Assembly (NCBI GenBank): GCA_902613475.1
Contig: CACMHG010000003.1
Coordinates: forward strand, 1-64,000
DNA: 64,000 nucleotides
Source of the DNA: K189A clade bacterium
Lineage (GTDB): Bacteria; Pseudomonadota; Gammaproteobacteria; Pseudomonadales; Azotimanducaceae
Direction of reading: 5' to 3'
Shown here: positions 1 through 8,857 of the stretch, one piece after another
How positions within the stretch are numbered: position 1 is the first letter of the stretch
Layout: each line of letters opens with the position of its first letter
Program-made: the position numbers and the translations under genes
The notes under the pieces: generated by a model
What the model was told of the DNA's origin: nothing
The model's database searches: none
The model's input: the letters and a program-made list of their open reading frames with translations, nothing else

Positions 1-65
1 CAGAATTGAGCGAAGTGAGCAGCGATGTGGTTTACACTGGAAATCCAACAACGAAAACGCAGTAA
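1..65 (+). CDS. C-terminal tail of an upstream gene (partial, uncertain)
   Basis: One forward frame is open from the left edge to a TAA at 63-65, giving about 20 residues that end in NPTTKTQ. It stops 36 bp before the SDR gene and runs in the same direction, so it could be the end of an upstream gene in the same operon. A second frame is also open for longer, so the choice is a guess. No family can be recognised from so short a tail. Confidence 0.3.
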   Translation, partial: ELSEVSSDVVYTGNPTTKTQ

Positions 66-101
66 GCGCTATTTACCGATGGCGCGAAGAGGGGAGTTAA
101 T

Positions 102-884
102 ATGGCGGTATCTACGCAACTTTTTGATTTGAGCGGGCAGGTTGCCCTAATTACCGGTGCCTCTAAAGGCATGGGTAAGGCCATGGCCTTGGGCCTGGCT
201 GAGCACGGTAGCCACGTGGTGATCTCAAGCCGCAAGCAAGATGCCTGCGAGGAGACTGCGGCAGAAATTAACGCGGCAGTGGGCGCCGAGCGGGCCATCG
301 CGATTGCCTGCAACATTGGCTACAAAGACCAGCTGCAGCATTTGGTGGACGAGACTCGCTCACGCCTTGGCCCTATCGATACGCTTATCGCCAATGCTGG
401 TGTGAATCCATTCTACGGTCCGATGTCTCAAATACCCGACGAGGCCTTCGACAAGACTATGAACTCCAATCTGCGCTCCAATCACTGGCTGTGCCAGATG
501 GTGGCCCCTGACATGCTGGCGAAGAAGCGCGGGGCGATCATGATCACCGCCAGTGTGGGTGCCTTTGGCCCATCGGATACTCTGGGTACCTACAACATCT
601 CGAAGATGGCGGATATTGCGCTGGTACGAAACCTCGCCATGGAGTGGGGGCCGGAGGGTGTGCGCGTTAACGCGCTGTGCCCTGGCTTGATTCGCACTGA
701 CTTCGCCAAGGCATTGTGGGACAACCCAGAAGCCGCTAAGCGGGTAACCGAACAAACGCCGCTACGACGATTTGGAGAGGCAGAAGATTTTAAGGGAATC
801 GCGGTTTTTGTCGCATCCGACGCCAGCGCTTACGTTACCGGACAGGCGCTGACAGTCTGCGGCGGTACGCATATGTTCCGCTAA
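102..884 (+). CDS. SDR family NAD(P)-dependent oxidoreductase
   Basis: A 260-residue classical short-chain dehydrogenase/reductase, predicted cytoplasmic, that interconverts an alcohol and a ketone with NAD(P)H. The Rossmann nucleotide loop TGASKGMG lies near residue 18, the NAG motif (ANAGVNP) near residue 97, and the catalytic Ser and YNISK (YxxxK) near residues 150-168. The C-terminus has the usual YVTGQ-GG segment. The ATG is preceded by a GGGGAG ribosome site. It sits 20 bp upstream of a hotdog dehydratase-like gene, close to an acyl-CoA racemase, which suggests a role in beta-oxidation-like catabolism. The substrate cannot be read from the sequence. Confidence 0.9.
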   Translation: MAVSTQLFDLSGQVALITGASKGMGKAMALGLAEHGSHVVISSRKQDACEETAAEINAAVGAERAIAIACNIGYKDQLQHLVDETRSRLGPIDTLIANAGVNPFYGPMSQIPDEAFDKTMNSNLRSNHWLCQMVAPDMLAKKRGAIMITASVGAFGPSDTLGTYNISKMADIALVRNLAMEWGPEGVRVNALCPGLIRTDFAKALWDNPEAAKRVTEQTPLRRFGEAEDFKGIAVFVASDASAYVTGQALTVCGGTHMFR

Positions 885-904
885 CAGACTGTCTTGGGGG
901 ATCT

Positions 905-1735
905 ATGACGCAATGGCATGAACCCGTCGCCGGGTTCCAATATCAATCTCGACGTTTGGATATGTCGGCCCAGACCCAGGCCGAACGGCTGACGGCCTGC
1001 GGTATTGATCCCGCGATATTTGGCGAAGAGGTCGATCCCGCTTTTTTTATAGGCCTGGCCATTCATGCGGGTATCGACAGCGGTATTAGCGCCGAGGGCA
1101 ACATCAACATGCTGCAGCGGCTGGTTGTGCATCGCCCGGCCAGACTCGGCGAAGCCCTAACGGTTAAGGGCGAAATCAAAAGCGTCACGGCAGTGCCCTG
1201 TGGCCAGCGCGTAGAAACCGATGCGTGGCTTGAGGATCTAGCGGGTGAGCGGGTGATCAGCTGCCCGCGCACCTCCCTGCGCCCCCAGACCCAAGCGCAA
1301 TCAAAGAGTGGTGCCGGAGACAAGCCCCAGCCAGTGGTTGGTGACGTTGCGGCACTGTTGTTGCGCGATACGTATCAACTTACCCCTGACCGCGTAAAAT
1401 CCTATAGCGTTGAGGGCAATAGCATTCACTACGAGCAAGAAGCCGCGGAGCGGGCGGGTTTTCGTGCGCCGCTGATTGGCGGCGGCATGGGTGTGCATTA
1501 TCTCACTGCACAGATGTGGCAAGACCGTCGCCCCAGTTTTTTTGATGTATCAATCTACTTTCGCCGCCCAATTTTTTGGGACGAGGCCGTTCAGGTCGGT
1601 GTGATTGAGGACGGCGGCAACTGGTCTGGTATGGGTTTGCTGAAGCTGCCCTTGAGGGCGGAGCGTGTTGGCAGTTCTTCCGAGGTCGCCAAGGTCGGCA
1701 CAGAGCTGTCGATAGCAGACTATCGACTAGCTTAG
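905..1735 (+). CDS. MaoC-like double-hotdog dehydratase family protein
   Basis: A 276-residue protein that reads as two hotdog domains: an N-terminal FAS1-like dehydratase domain (about 1-130) and a C-terminal MaoC-like domain (about 145-276). Family members hydrate or dehydrate acyl-CoA thioesters. In the C-terminal half the hydratase segment reads VEGNSIHYEQEAA. The His is kept, but the usual Asp of GDxNPIH appears replaced by Glu, so activity is uncertain. It follows the SDR gene closely with a GGGGGAT ribosome site and ends 9 bp inside the oppositely oriented MaoC gene. An enoyl-CoA hydratase or itaconyl/mesaconyl-CoA hydratase role is inferred from family and context only. Confidence 0.75.
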   Translation: MTQWHEPVAGFQYQSRRLDMSAQTQAERLTACGIDPAIFGEEVDPAFFIGLAIHAGIDSGISAEGNINMLQRLVVHRPARLGEALTVKGEIKSVTAVPCGQRVETDAWLEDLAGERVISCPRTSLRPQTQAQSKSGAGDKPQPVVGDVAALLLRDTYQLTPDRVKSYSVEGNSIHYEQEAAERAGFRAPLIGGGMGVHYLTAQMWQDRRPSFFDVSIYFRRPIFWDEAVQVGVIEDGGNWSGMGLLKLPLRAERVGSSSEVAKVGTELSIADYRLA

Positions 1736-2143
1736 AGGCAGCCTAACCTTGGCAGTACCAAAGACCCGGGTTTCGTCCTTGGTGTTTTTGACCGTCATAT
1801 CCAGTTCGACAATACCCTCGTCTTCGTCAATATCGGTGACCACGGCGCTGATGATGGCCGGGGTGTCTGCCAGCATTGGCGCACGGAACACGGTGTCCAC
1901 ATGCTTGACCTGGCCGGACGGTGCCCACTGGTGAATGGCGCTGGTAAGAAAACCCATACCCATAATCCCCGGCACTAGGGCGCCGGGAAAACCTTCTTCG
2001 CGCGCGCCTTCATGGCTTTCAAAACGCGCCCCACCCCAACCGACGGCACGGGCGAAAGCACCGACATTGGCCAGAGAAGTGTCGGGTTCAAACACCGGAA
2101 GCTCGACGCCGAATTCAACGTCATGGATCGTATTAATGCTCAT
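1727..2143 (-). CDS. MaoC-like hotdog protein
   Basis: A 138-residue single hotdog protein resembling MaoC/R-hydratases, with the conserved VPGIMGMGFL helix after the region that normally holds the active site. That region reads VGWGGARFESHEGA where catalytic homologues have GDxNPIH, so both the Asp and the His seem to be missing. It may be the structural half of a heterodimer with the neighbouring FAS1-like subunit. Its start overlaps the end of that upstream gene by 4 bp, which indicates translational coupling. The pair runs convergently to the longer double-hotdog gene. Confidence 0.75.
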   Translation of the reverse strand: MSINTIHDVEFGVELPVFEPDTSLANVGAFARAVGWGGARFESHEGAREEGFPGALVPGIMGMGFLTSAIHQWAPSGQVKHVDTVFRAPMLADTPAIISAVVTDIDEDEGIVELDMTVKNTKDETRVFGTAKVRLPLS

Positions 2144-2583
2144 GAGTCTGGTTTCTCCCGAACCACTAGTCTCGAATCGATGTTAGCCAAGTGCGTGTTC
2201 GTGGCATCGAAAAGCTCGGTGCGCACGACGATAAAGATCATGCGCCCAGATCGACCTTTCTTGTCGTAAATATCGTGCAGATGGGCTTTCACCGTCATGG
2301 GTACATCTGGTTTTACCGGGGCAAAACGTTCTACCGCCTTACCGCCGTCCATGGGAATACCGCCTAGGGACGGAAAATCGATGGGCAGGTGCTGGCCGGA
2401 TGAAATACTGCACAGATAGGCAGGTGTGGCCTGAAAGTTCTCATCAGAGGAATCGATAAATTCACTGCGGCTTTCACCCGACGCCTTAGCGGCGGTGACC
2501 AGCTTTTCGGCCTGTAGCTGTAGATCGCGACTGGCGAACTCAGTGTTCAGAAATCGGCCCTTGAGTTCATCAAGGTCAACCAT
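2140..2583 (-). CDS. FAS1-like dehydratase domain (MaoC N-terminal type) protein
   Basis: A 147-residue protein matching the N-terminal hotdog domain found in MaoC-type dehydratases, with the typical PAYLCSIS segment and a G-DGGKAVERFAPV turn. Such short proteins usually pair with a separate MaoC subunit to form an acyl-CoA hydratase, and the MaoC-like gene follows with a 4-bp overlap. The ATG at 2583 faces the racemase gene across a 157-bp divergent intergenic region that should hold both promoters. The substrate is unknown. Confidence 0.75.
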   Translation of the reverse strand: MVDLDELKGRFLNTEFASRDLQLQAEKLVTAAKASGESRSEFIDSSDENFQATPAYLCSISSGQHLPIDFPSLGGIPMDGGKAVERFAPVKPDVPMTVKAHLHDIYDKKGRSGRMIFIVVRTELFDATNTHLANIDSRLVVREKPDS

Positions 2584-2740
2584 TTTGCTATCCCTCTCCC
2601 GATGCGGTGGCGAGCGATGATACGGGGCCTGCCCGGCGCTTGCCAGTGTGTGACGGATGCTCGCATCTGGCTCGCTGTGTTGCTTTGCGCCGATTCCAGC
2701 CCACTACTACAATCCGGCATCGATATTTTAGGAGAGGAAG

Positions 2741-3877
2741 ATGGGGCCATTAGCAGGGTTACGAGTGGTAGAGCTTCAGGGCATTGGTCCCGGGCCGTTT
2801 TGCGGGATGATGCTGGCGGATATGGGCGCGGAGCTGATTCGGGTTGATCGCTCGGTCGCAAAGGGCAAGGACGCCAACAAGTACGATGTGTTGGCCCGAG
2901 GCCGCAAGAGTATTGCGGTGGATCTTAAGAGCGATGCCGGTGTTGAAACCGTGCTCAAGCTGGTGGAGAGCGCCGACGTACTGCTGGAAGGCTTTCGCCC
3001 GGGGGTGACCGAGCGTCTTGGTTTGGGGCCAGATGTTTGTCTGGCGAGAAATCCTGGTTTGATCTACGGCCGCATGACGGGCTGGGGTCAGTATGGTTGT
3101 ATGGCCAGTGCTGCGGGCCATGACATCAATTACATCTCGCTATCCGGTGTATTGCACGGTATCGGCGAACCCGGTGCTAAGCCGACGCCACCGTTGAACT
3201 TGGTCGGTGACTTTGGTGGCGGTGGCATGATGCTGGCCTTTGGTGTCATAGCGGCGCTGTATGAGCGTGGTCAATCCGGCAAGGGCCAGGTCATCGATGC
3301 GGCCATGACCGATGGTTCGGCGCTGCTGATGAATTCAATCTTTGGGCTGATGGGGCAGGGGGTGTGGAATCATCAGCGCGGCAGCAACCTGCTCGACGGC
3401 GGTGCGCACTTTTATGGTACTTACGAAACCAAGGACGGCAAATTCGTCTCCATTGGTTCCATCGAGCCGCAGTTTTACGCCCTGCTACTTGAAAAGACCG
3501 GCCTCGCGGATGACCCCGATCTACCGCGGCAGATGAGCCGCCAAGATTGGCCCGGGCTGAAAGAAAAGCTGGCCGGCATTATGGCGAGTAAAACCCGGGA
3601 TGAATGGGATGCCATCATGCTGGGCACAGATATTTGTTATGCGCCGATTCTGACCCTGGAAGAGGCAGCGGAACATCCGCACAACAAAGAACGCGGCACC
3701 TTGGTGGAGGCCAACGGCGTACTCCAGGCGGCGCCTGCCCCGCGTTTTTCGCGCACGGCACCGCAGATGCCTGGCCCGGTGGCGGTACCCGGCGAAAACT
3801 CTCGCGAGATTTTGGCGGGCTTAGGCATGAGCGACAGCGAGATTGATGCGCTATTTGAGTCAGGCGCTGTGGCCTGA
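2741..3877 (+). CDS. alpha-methylacyl-CoA racemase (CaiB/BaiF family III CoA-transferase fold)
   Basis: A 378-residue member of the CaiB/BaiF fold that is closest by eye to alpha-methylacyl-CoA racemase. That enzyme epimerises 2-methyl branched acyl-CoAs before beta-oxidation. The racemase signature is present: GHDINYISLSGVLH with the catalytic His near residue 126, NLVGDFGGG with the catalytic Asp near 156, and IEPQFYA with the expected Glu near 240. The ATG follows a strong AGGAGAGG site. It lies among hotdog dehydratases and an SDR, consistent with degradation of isoprenoid or sterol side chains. The 3' end overlaps larC convergently by 18 bp. Confidence 0.9.
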   Translation: MGPLAGLRVVELQGIGPGPFCGMMLADMGAELIRVDRSVAKGKDANKYDVLARGRKSIAVDLKSDAGVETVLKLVESADVLLEGFRPGVTERLGLGPDVCLARNPGLIYGRMTGWGQYGCMASAAGHDINYISLSGVLHGIGEPGAKPTPPLNLVGDFGGGGMMLAFGVIAALYERGQSGKGQVIDAAMTDGSALLMNSIFGLMGQGVWNHQRGSNLLDGGAHFYGTYETKDGKFVSIGSIEPQFYALLLEKTGLADDPDLPRQMSRQDWPGLKEKLAGIMASKTRDEWDAIMLGTDICYAPILTLEEAAEHPHNKERGTLVEANGVLQAAPAPRFSRTAPQMPGPVAVPGENSREILAGLGMSDSEIDALFESGAVA

Positions 3878-5071
3878 CGCTTTGGTGGCATCTTCATTGA
3901 TCATGCGCTGGGCGGTTAAATAGTCCAGCGCGTGTTCTGCGGCGAGGCGCACAATATCCTCGTGCTCAACTTTGAAACGCTCTCGGCCATCAGGCTGCTG
4001 GGTGAATTTCACCGCAACATCGCCCAGTCGCGTTGTGACGACGCGCTGTTGCCTAGCCAGTACACGTTTTGCGAAGGGTAAAATGCGTAGACCGATACTG
4101 GTTGAAGCGTTGAGCAGCGTATCGGTCACGGCTTTAAGTTCCGCATCGTGGCATAGCGCGGTGAGACACTGGGCCGGGCGCTGCTTCTTCATCAAGATGG
4201 GCTGGGTAAAAACGTCTACCGCACCGGCAGCGAAGAGTGCGTCCATCAGCGGGCCATAGGCCTCTGGCGACATGTCATCGATGTTGGCTTCAATTTGGTA
4301 GTGACCGGTCTCTAGGTCGGTAAAGCGCTGACTAAGCTGCGCTGATGCCGCGGGTTCGTAGGTGCCAAGCGCCACGCGCAGCACATTGGGAATGGCGAAA
4401 TCTTTGCGGCCTACGCCGTAGCCAACGACCGTGGGAGTGAAGACACCCTTGGGCAAAAATTCCGCCACCGTACCTGCCAAAATCGCGGCGCCCGTCGGCG
4501 TCGTCGCTTCACCGTCGACGGTGCCATAGCGGCAGGGCACACCATGCATTAGCTCTTGGGTAGCCGGTGCGGGCACCGGCAGTCGGCCATGGGCACAGTT
4601 GACGAAACCACTGCCTACTTCTACCGCATCGCAGAGCACGATGTCCGGCTGCAAATACTCAATCGCGGCGGCAGCACCGACGATGTCGACAATAGAGTCC
4701 ATGGCGCCGACTTCGTGGAAGTGCACGTCTTTTGGCTCGATGTTGTGGATTTTGCCTTCGGCCCCGGCGATACGCGCGAACAAGTCCAGTGCTCGGAGTG
4801 TGACGCCTCTTGGTAAATCGGCTTCCTCGATCATGGTAATGATGGTGCTGTGATGCCGGTGATCGGATTGGTCAGCCACGCCCACATTTGCCTGCAGGCC
4901 TGAAATACCCATTTTGCTGGCCGGCTCGAAGGTGAGGGTGAACTCTCCCTGGAGCGGCAGTTTCTGCAGTATTTCAAGAAGATAGTCCTCGGGTACGCCC
5001 AGATTGACCAAGGCCGCCATATGCATGTCGCCAGCGATACCGCAGCTGGGTTGGTAGTAGAGGGCTTTCAT
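3860..5071 (-). CDS. larC: nickel-pincer cofactor biosynthesis protein LarC
   Basis: A 403-residue LarC (DUF111) protein. LarC inserts nickel into the pyridinium dithiocarboxylate precursor to finish the nickel-pincer nucleotide used by lactate racemase and relatives. It begins with the typical CGIAGDMHMAAL and carries HFHEVGAMDSIVDIVGA near residue 120 plus the C-terminal ferredoxin-like half (NIDDMSPEAYG, FTQPILMKK). The ATG is preceded by AAGGA. No larA, larB or larE is nearby, so its client racemase must be elsewhere or the protein has another metal role. It is divergent from rdgC across 160 bp. Confidence 0.92.
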   Translation of the reverse strand: MKALYYQPSCGIAGDMHMAALVNLGVPEDYLLEILQKLPLQGEFTLTFEPASKMGISGLQANVGVADQSDHRHHSTIITMIEEADLPRGVTLRALDLFARIAGAEGKIHNIEPKDVHFHEVGAMDSIVDIVGAAAAIEYLQPDIVLCDAVEVGSGFVNCAHGRLPVPAPATQELMHGVPCRYGTVDGEATTPTGAAILAGTVAEFLPKGVFTPTVVGYGVGRKDFAIPNVLRVALGTYEPAASAQLSQRFTDLETGHYQIEANIDDMSPEAYGPLMDALFAAGAVDVFTQPILMKKQRPAQCLTALCHDAELKAVTDTLLNASTSIGLRILPFAKRVLARQQRVVTTRLGDVAVKFTQQPDGRERFKVEHEDIVRLAAEHALDYLTAQRMINEDATKASGHSA

Positions 5072-5231
5072 CTGTTTCCTTGGGTTTGTTTCGCCTAAAT
5101 AACTGACTGGAGCGAAATGTTTGGACGCCGAAACAGCGGCTCAAGTATTCTGCTGGGCCGCATTCTTGCACTGTCATTCGCTGAGTGCGACTGGCTTCCA
5201 ATGGCATGAACGCGAGTTATTAGGAGAATTT

Positions 5232-6134
5232 GTGAATCGCTTTTTCCGCAACGTCCGTCTTTATCGCATCTTCAGTCAATGGCCTAGCTCGGAAGAGGCC
5301 CTGTCTGGGGTGCTTGAAAATGCCGCCTTCAAGCCCTGCGGCGCCTACAGTGAGCGCAGTGGCGGTTTTGAGCCGCCGGTGAATGGTGCTGGTGACCTGC
5401 TTGCTCGTCGGGTAAGCGGGGCGGATTTGCTGCAGCTACGCATTCAAACACGCGTGCTGCCGCCTGCTGCAGTGCAGGAAGCATTAGCAGTGCGCATTGA
5501 TGCCTTTAAGCAGCGCACGCAAACGGAACCCAACCGCTCGGAAAAACGCGATCTAAAAGACGAGGTCTATTCCGAATTGTTGCCTCAAGCGTTGCTGAGA
5601 TCGGATCGTCTGCAGGCGGTCATGCTGCCCGCCGACGGCATCCTCGTCGTTGGGAGTGCCTCGGAGAGTGCAGCAGATTATTTTATGGACGCGCTGAAGC
5701 GCGTCATGGTCTCGTTTCAATATGCGCCGGTTGCCTTTAAGACACCTGCTGATGAATTAATGAAGCGATTGTTTATGGGCTCTTCCAGTGAGCGCTTTCG
5801 CATGGGTCGAGAATGTCGCATGCGCGATCCTTCAGATACTCGCGCGTCGGTGAATTGGCTGGACTTTGATCTTGGTGATTCATCCATTCGTAGGCATGTT
5901 ACCGATGGTCTGAAAGTTGATCGACTTGGACTGATCTGCGATCAGGTTTGCGGCTTGGTTATCGACCAAGATCTCGTGCTGCGAAAGGTGCGCCTGCTGG
6001 GTCAGGACGGCATGGATCAGGTGCCCGACGAGGATCCACTGGCCAAACATGATGCTGAATTTGTCATTATGGCTGGGGCTTTCAAGAGTTTGGTGGACGC
6101 TTTGTCAGCAGAGCTTGGTGGCTTCGTGTCCTGA
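5232..6134 (+). CDS. rdgC: recombination-associated protein RdgC
   Basis: A 300-residue RdgC, a ring-shaped DNA-binding protein that restrains RecA in proteobacteria. Recognisable segments are the start FFRNVRLYRI, FKPCGAYSERSGGFEPP, KRDLKDEVYSELLPQAL near residue 110 and the C-terminal KHDAEFVIMAG. The frame is open further upstream, but I choose the GTG at 5232 because a TAGGAGAA site lies just before it and the protein then begins at the conserved residues. It is a single gene between larC and the sulfatase. Confidence 0.92.
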   Translation: MNRFFRNVRLYRIFSQWPSSEEALSGVLENAAFKPCGAYSERSGGFEPPVNGAGDLLARRVSGADLLQLRIQTRVLPPAAVQEALAVRIDAFKQRTQTEPNRSEKRDLKDEVYSELLPQALLRSDRLQAVMLPADGILVVGSASESAADYFMDALKRVMVSFQYAPVAFKTPADELMKRLFMGSSSERFRMGRECRMRDPSDTRASVNWLDFDLGDSSIRRHVTDGLKVDRLGLICDQVCGLVIDQDLVLRKVRLLGQDGMDQVPDEDPLAKHDAEFVIMAGAFKSLVDALSAELGGFVS

Positions 6135-6189
6135 CTTCGCTGCGTGCTCGTGGCATGCTCAACGGCTTAGGGTTGAGCAGGGGAGAGCG

Positions 6190-7764
6190 ATGGGTGAATG
6201 GCGCCGATGGATGCCTAGGCGAATAGGTCAGGCAAGCTGGCTGCTGGTGTTGCTAGCGGCGATGTCGGCATCAGGTGACAATCGGGCAGGCTCCACATCA
6301 TCTGCAACGCCGCCCAACATCGTGATCTTCTTCGCCGACGACCTTGGCTACGGGGACCTAGGTAGCTTTGGGCACCCCTATATCCGCACACCCAATATCG
6401 ACACGTTGGCTGCCAACGGTCAGCGCTGGACAGACTTTTACGTGGCCGCACCGGTTTGTTCACCCAGCCGTGCCGCCTTGCTGACTGGGCGGTTGCCTGT
6501 GCGCAGCGGTTTGTATGGCAACACCATTCGCGTGTATTTCCCTGATGAACCCGGCGGCTTGCCGCAGTCAGAGGTCACCCTGGCGGAAGCCCTGCGCGAC
6601 AGCGGCTACGCCACGGGGATGTTCGGCAAGTGGCATTTGGGCGATGCGCCTCGCGCGCTGCCCACGCGTCATGGTTTTGATGAATGGATTGGTGTGCCGT
6701 ATTCCAATGACATGAATTGGGTGGGTGAGCCGGACTTTGAGGATTTGGTGAAGCTCAGTATGCGCGGTAATGCGGCCGAACAAGCAGCGGTCTATGCCCG
6801 AAGCGGTGCAAAGTACGCGAATCCCAAGGCCGAAGACTTTGCTGCGCCGCTACTGTTTAGCCAAGCGACCGATGAGGGGTTCTCGGACCGTGTCGAGCAG
6901 CCCACGGACCAAACCTTGCTGACTCAGCGCGCGACAGATGCCGCCGTGGACTTTATTCAGCGTAGCGCGAGCGGGCCGTTTTTTCTGTATATGCCGTATT
7001 CCATGCCGCATACACCGCTGTTTCGCAGTGATGCCTTCGCCGGTCACAGTCTGGGCGGGCGCTATGGCGATGTGGTGGAAGAAATCGACGCGAGTGTTGG
7101 GGCGATTCATGATGCCATCGAGGCCGCCGGGGTGCTCGACAACACCCTAATAGTTTTCACCAGCGACAACGGGCCTTGGCTTTTCATGCGTGAAGAAGGT
7201 GGGGTCGCGGGCCTGCTGCGTAATGGTAAGGGCACGACGTTTGAAGGTGGCGTGCGTGTGCCAACGGTTTTTTATTGGCCGGGCACGGTGAAGCCGGAAG
7301 TGGTGAGTGATATTGGTTCAGCAACAGATTTGTTCTCAACCGTTATGGCCCTAGTTGGCGTCGATGCGCCATCGGCGACAGATGCACTTGACTTGAGTCC
7401 TCGCCTGTTGGGCGATGGTGCCAGCCCGCGCACCGAAATGCCTTACTACCGAGGCGGTACGCTTTATGCCTATCGCAAAGGTCCGTGGAAAATGCACTTC
7501 ATAACCGAGGGGGCTTATGGCCTGCCACCGGAGAGGCTGCAGCACGAGGTGCCTGCTCTTTACCATTTGCGGCGCGACCCTGCTGAGCGTTTTGATGTTG
7601 CTGCCCAGTACCCAGAGGTAGTGGCGGATATTCAGGCAGCGGTGACGGCTCATCGCGCGGGCCTGACCATTGCGCCACCCTTGTTTGATGCGCGCCTTGC
7701 CGCGATTGCTGCCGAGGTTCAGCGTCAAGCGGCAAGGGCAACATCTCCAGCAAACGATCAGTAG
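6190..7764 (+). CDS. secreted type I sulfatase (formylglycine-dependent)
   Basis: A 524-residue sulfatase that hydrolyses sulfate esters. The N-terminus has a basic stretch and hydrophobic core followed by AMSASG, so it is exported to the periplasm or is a weakly conserved lipoprotein. Metal-binding FFADDLGYGD is near residue 48. The CSPSR motif, whose Cys90 becomes formylglycine in maturation, is near residue 90. KWHLGD and SDNGPW, expected in the family, are also present. I chose the ATG at 6190 because of the GGGGAGAG site, although the frame opens at 6049. It is followed 10 bp later by a phosphotransferase. No maturase gene is in the window. Confidence 0.92.
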   Translation: MGEWRRWMPRRIGQASWLLVLLAAMSASGDNRAGSTSSATPPNIVIFFADDLGYGDLGSFGHPYIRTPNIDTLAANGQRWTDFYVAAPVCSPSRAALLTGRLPVRSGLYGNTIRVYFPDEPGGLPQSEVTLAEALRDSGYATGMFGKWHLGDAPRALPTRHGFDEWIGVPYSNDMNWVGEPDFEDLVKLSMRGNAAEQAAVYARSGAKYANPKAEDFAAPLLFSQATDEGFSDRVEQPTDQTLLTQRATDAAVDFIQRSASGPFFLYMPYSMPHTPLFRSDAFAGHSLGGRYGDVVEEIDASVGAIHDAIEAAGVLDNTLIVFTSDNGPWLFMREEGGVAGLLRNGKGTTFEGGVRVPTVFYWPGTVKPEVVSDIGSATDLFSTVMALVGVDAPSATDALDLSPRLLGDGASPRTEMPYYRGGTLYAYRKGPWKMHFITEGAYGLPPERLQHEVPALYHLRRDPAERFDVAAQYPEVVADIQAAVTAHRAGLTIAPPLFDARLAAIAAEVQRQAARATSPANDQ

Positions 7765-7773
7765 GATAAAGCC

Positions 7774-8844
7774 ATGCTTAGTATTCCCACCGAAGAAACG
7801 ATTTCCGTAGAGTGGTTTAACGCCTGTTTTGTTCGGGCGGGCCTAACAGGTACTGTGACTGGCGTTGACGCCGAGCGCGTTGGCACGGGGCAGATCGGTA
7901 AGTGCGTGCGTTATACCCTGCGCTTTTCTGACCAAGGTGAGCTGCCTGCTTCGGTGATTGGGAAGTTCCCCTCTGATGATGAGAATAGTCGCCAAACCGG
8001 CGTCGTGCTGCTGAACTTTTTGAAAGAGGTGAGGTTTTACCAAGAGCTTCAGCATCGTACCGCCATCAAAACACCGCGCTGTTACTTTGCCGAGATTATT
8101 GATCAGGGACCTGAGTTTTTTTTACTGCTGCAGGATCTTGCACCAGCGCAGCAGGGTGATCAGCTGGCAGGCTGCTCGCCTCAGGTGGCCAAGGCCGCGC
8201 TGGCGGAGCTGGTAGGTTTACAGGCACCGGCGTGGTGTGACGAAACGCTGCATGAACTGAAATGGTTGCGTCATGCAGAGGCTGCCGCGTTGGTGAACAC
8301 GATGGATCTGTATCGACAGACCCTGCCGGGATTCGTCGAACGCTATGGTCCGCACTTGGCCGCGGATGAAGTTGCCATCATTGAGCAGGTCGGAGAAGCG
8401 CAAAGCTCGCCCCTGAACGCTGATTTTCCTGAGGTGTTCTCCTTAACCCATGTGGACTACCGCCTGGATAATTTGATGATCGATGCCAGCGGTGCAGAGC
8501 TGGGCGTTACCGCGGTAGATTGGCAGAGCATAACCCTTGGCCCGCCCATGAACGACGCCGCTTACTTTATCGGCGCTGGGCTAGAACCTGACATTCGCAA
8601 GCCGGTGGAGGAGTCCCTGGTTCGAGGCTATTACGACGGGCTGCTAAGGGCTGGCGTTTCAGATTTTTCTTGGGATGAGTGCTGGCAGGGATATCGCCGC
8701 GGTGCGTTTTCAGGCTTCGCGGTTACCGTGGTTGCCTCCATGCTGGTAGCGCGCACAGAGCGCGGCGACACCATGTTTACCACCATGGCGCGTCGTCATG
8801 CGCGGCATGCCATAGATCTCGGTTCCGCGGAATTTCTTGTTTGA
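7774..8844 (+). CDS. phosphotransferase / ecdysteroid-kinase-like family protein
   Basis: A 356-residue protein of the aminoglycoside-phosphotransferase/EcKinase superfamily. The catalytic loop reads HVDYRLDN near residue 225 (HxDxxxxN) and the metal-binding VDWQ follows about 25 residues later. Members phosphorylate small alcohols, sterols or choline-like molecules, and many in marine bacteria sit beside acyl-CoA enzymes. The gene starts 10 bp after the sulfatase stop, so the pair probably forms an operon. One reading is that it phosphorylates the alcohol released by sulfatase or esterase action, but this is inference. Confidence 0.85.
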   Translation: MLSIPTEETISVEWFNACFVRAGLTGTVTGVDAERVGTGQIGKCVRYTLRFSDQGELPASVIGKFPSDDENSRQTGVVLLNFLKEVRFYQELQHRTAIKTPRCYFAEIIDQGPEFFLLLQDLAPAQQGDQLAGCSPQVAKAALAELVGLQAPAWCDETLHELKWLRHAEAAALVNTMDLYRQTLPGFVERYGPHLAADEVAIIEQVGEAQSSPLNADFPEVFSLTHVDYRLDNLMIDASGAELGVTAVDWQSITLGPPMNDAAYFIGAGLEPDIRKPVEESLVRGYYDGLLRAGVSDFSWDECWQGYRRGAFSGFAVTVVASMLVARTERGDTMFTTMARRHARHAIDLGSAEFLV

Positions 8845-8857
8845 CCGCAGTGGCGTC

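Noticed and set aside
6049-6189. Upstream extension of the sulfatase frame
   Set aside because: It overlaps the end of rdgC, and the ATG at 6190 has a good ribosome site and starts the signal peptide.
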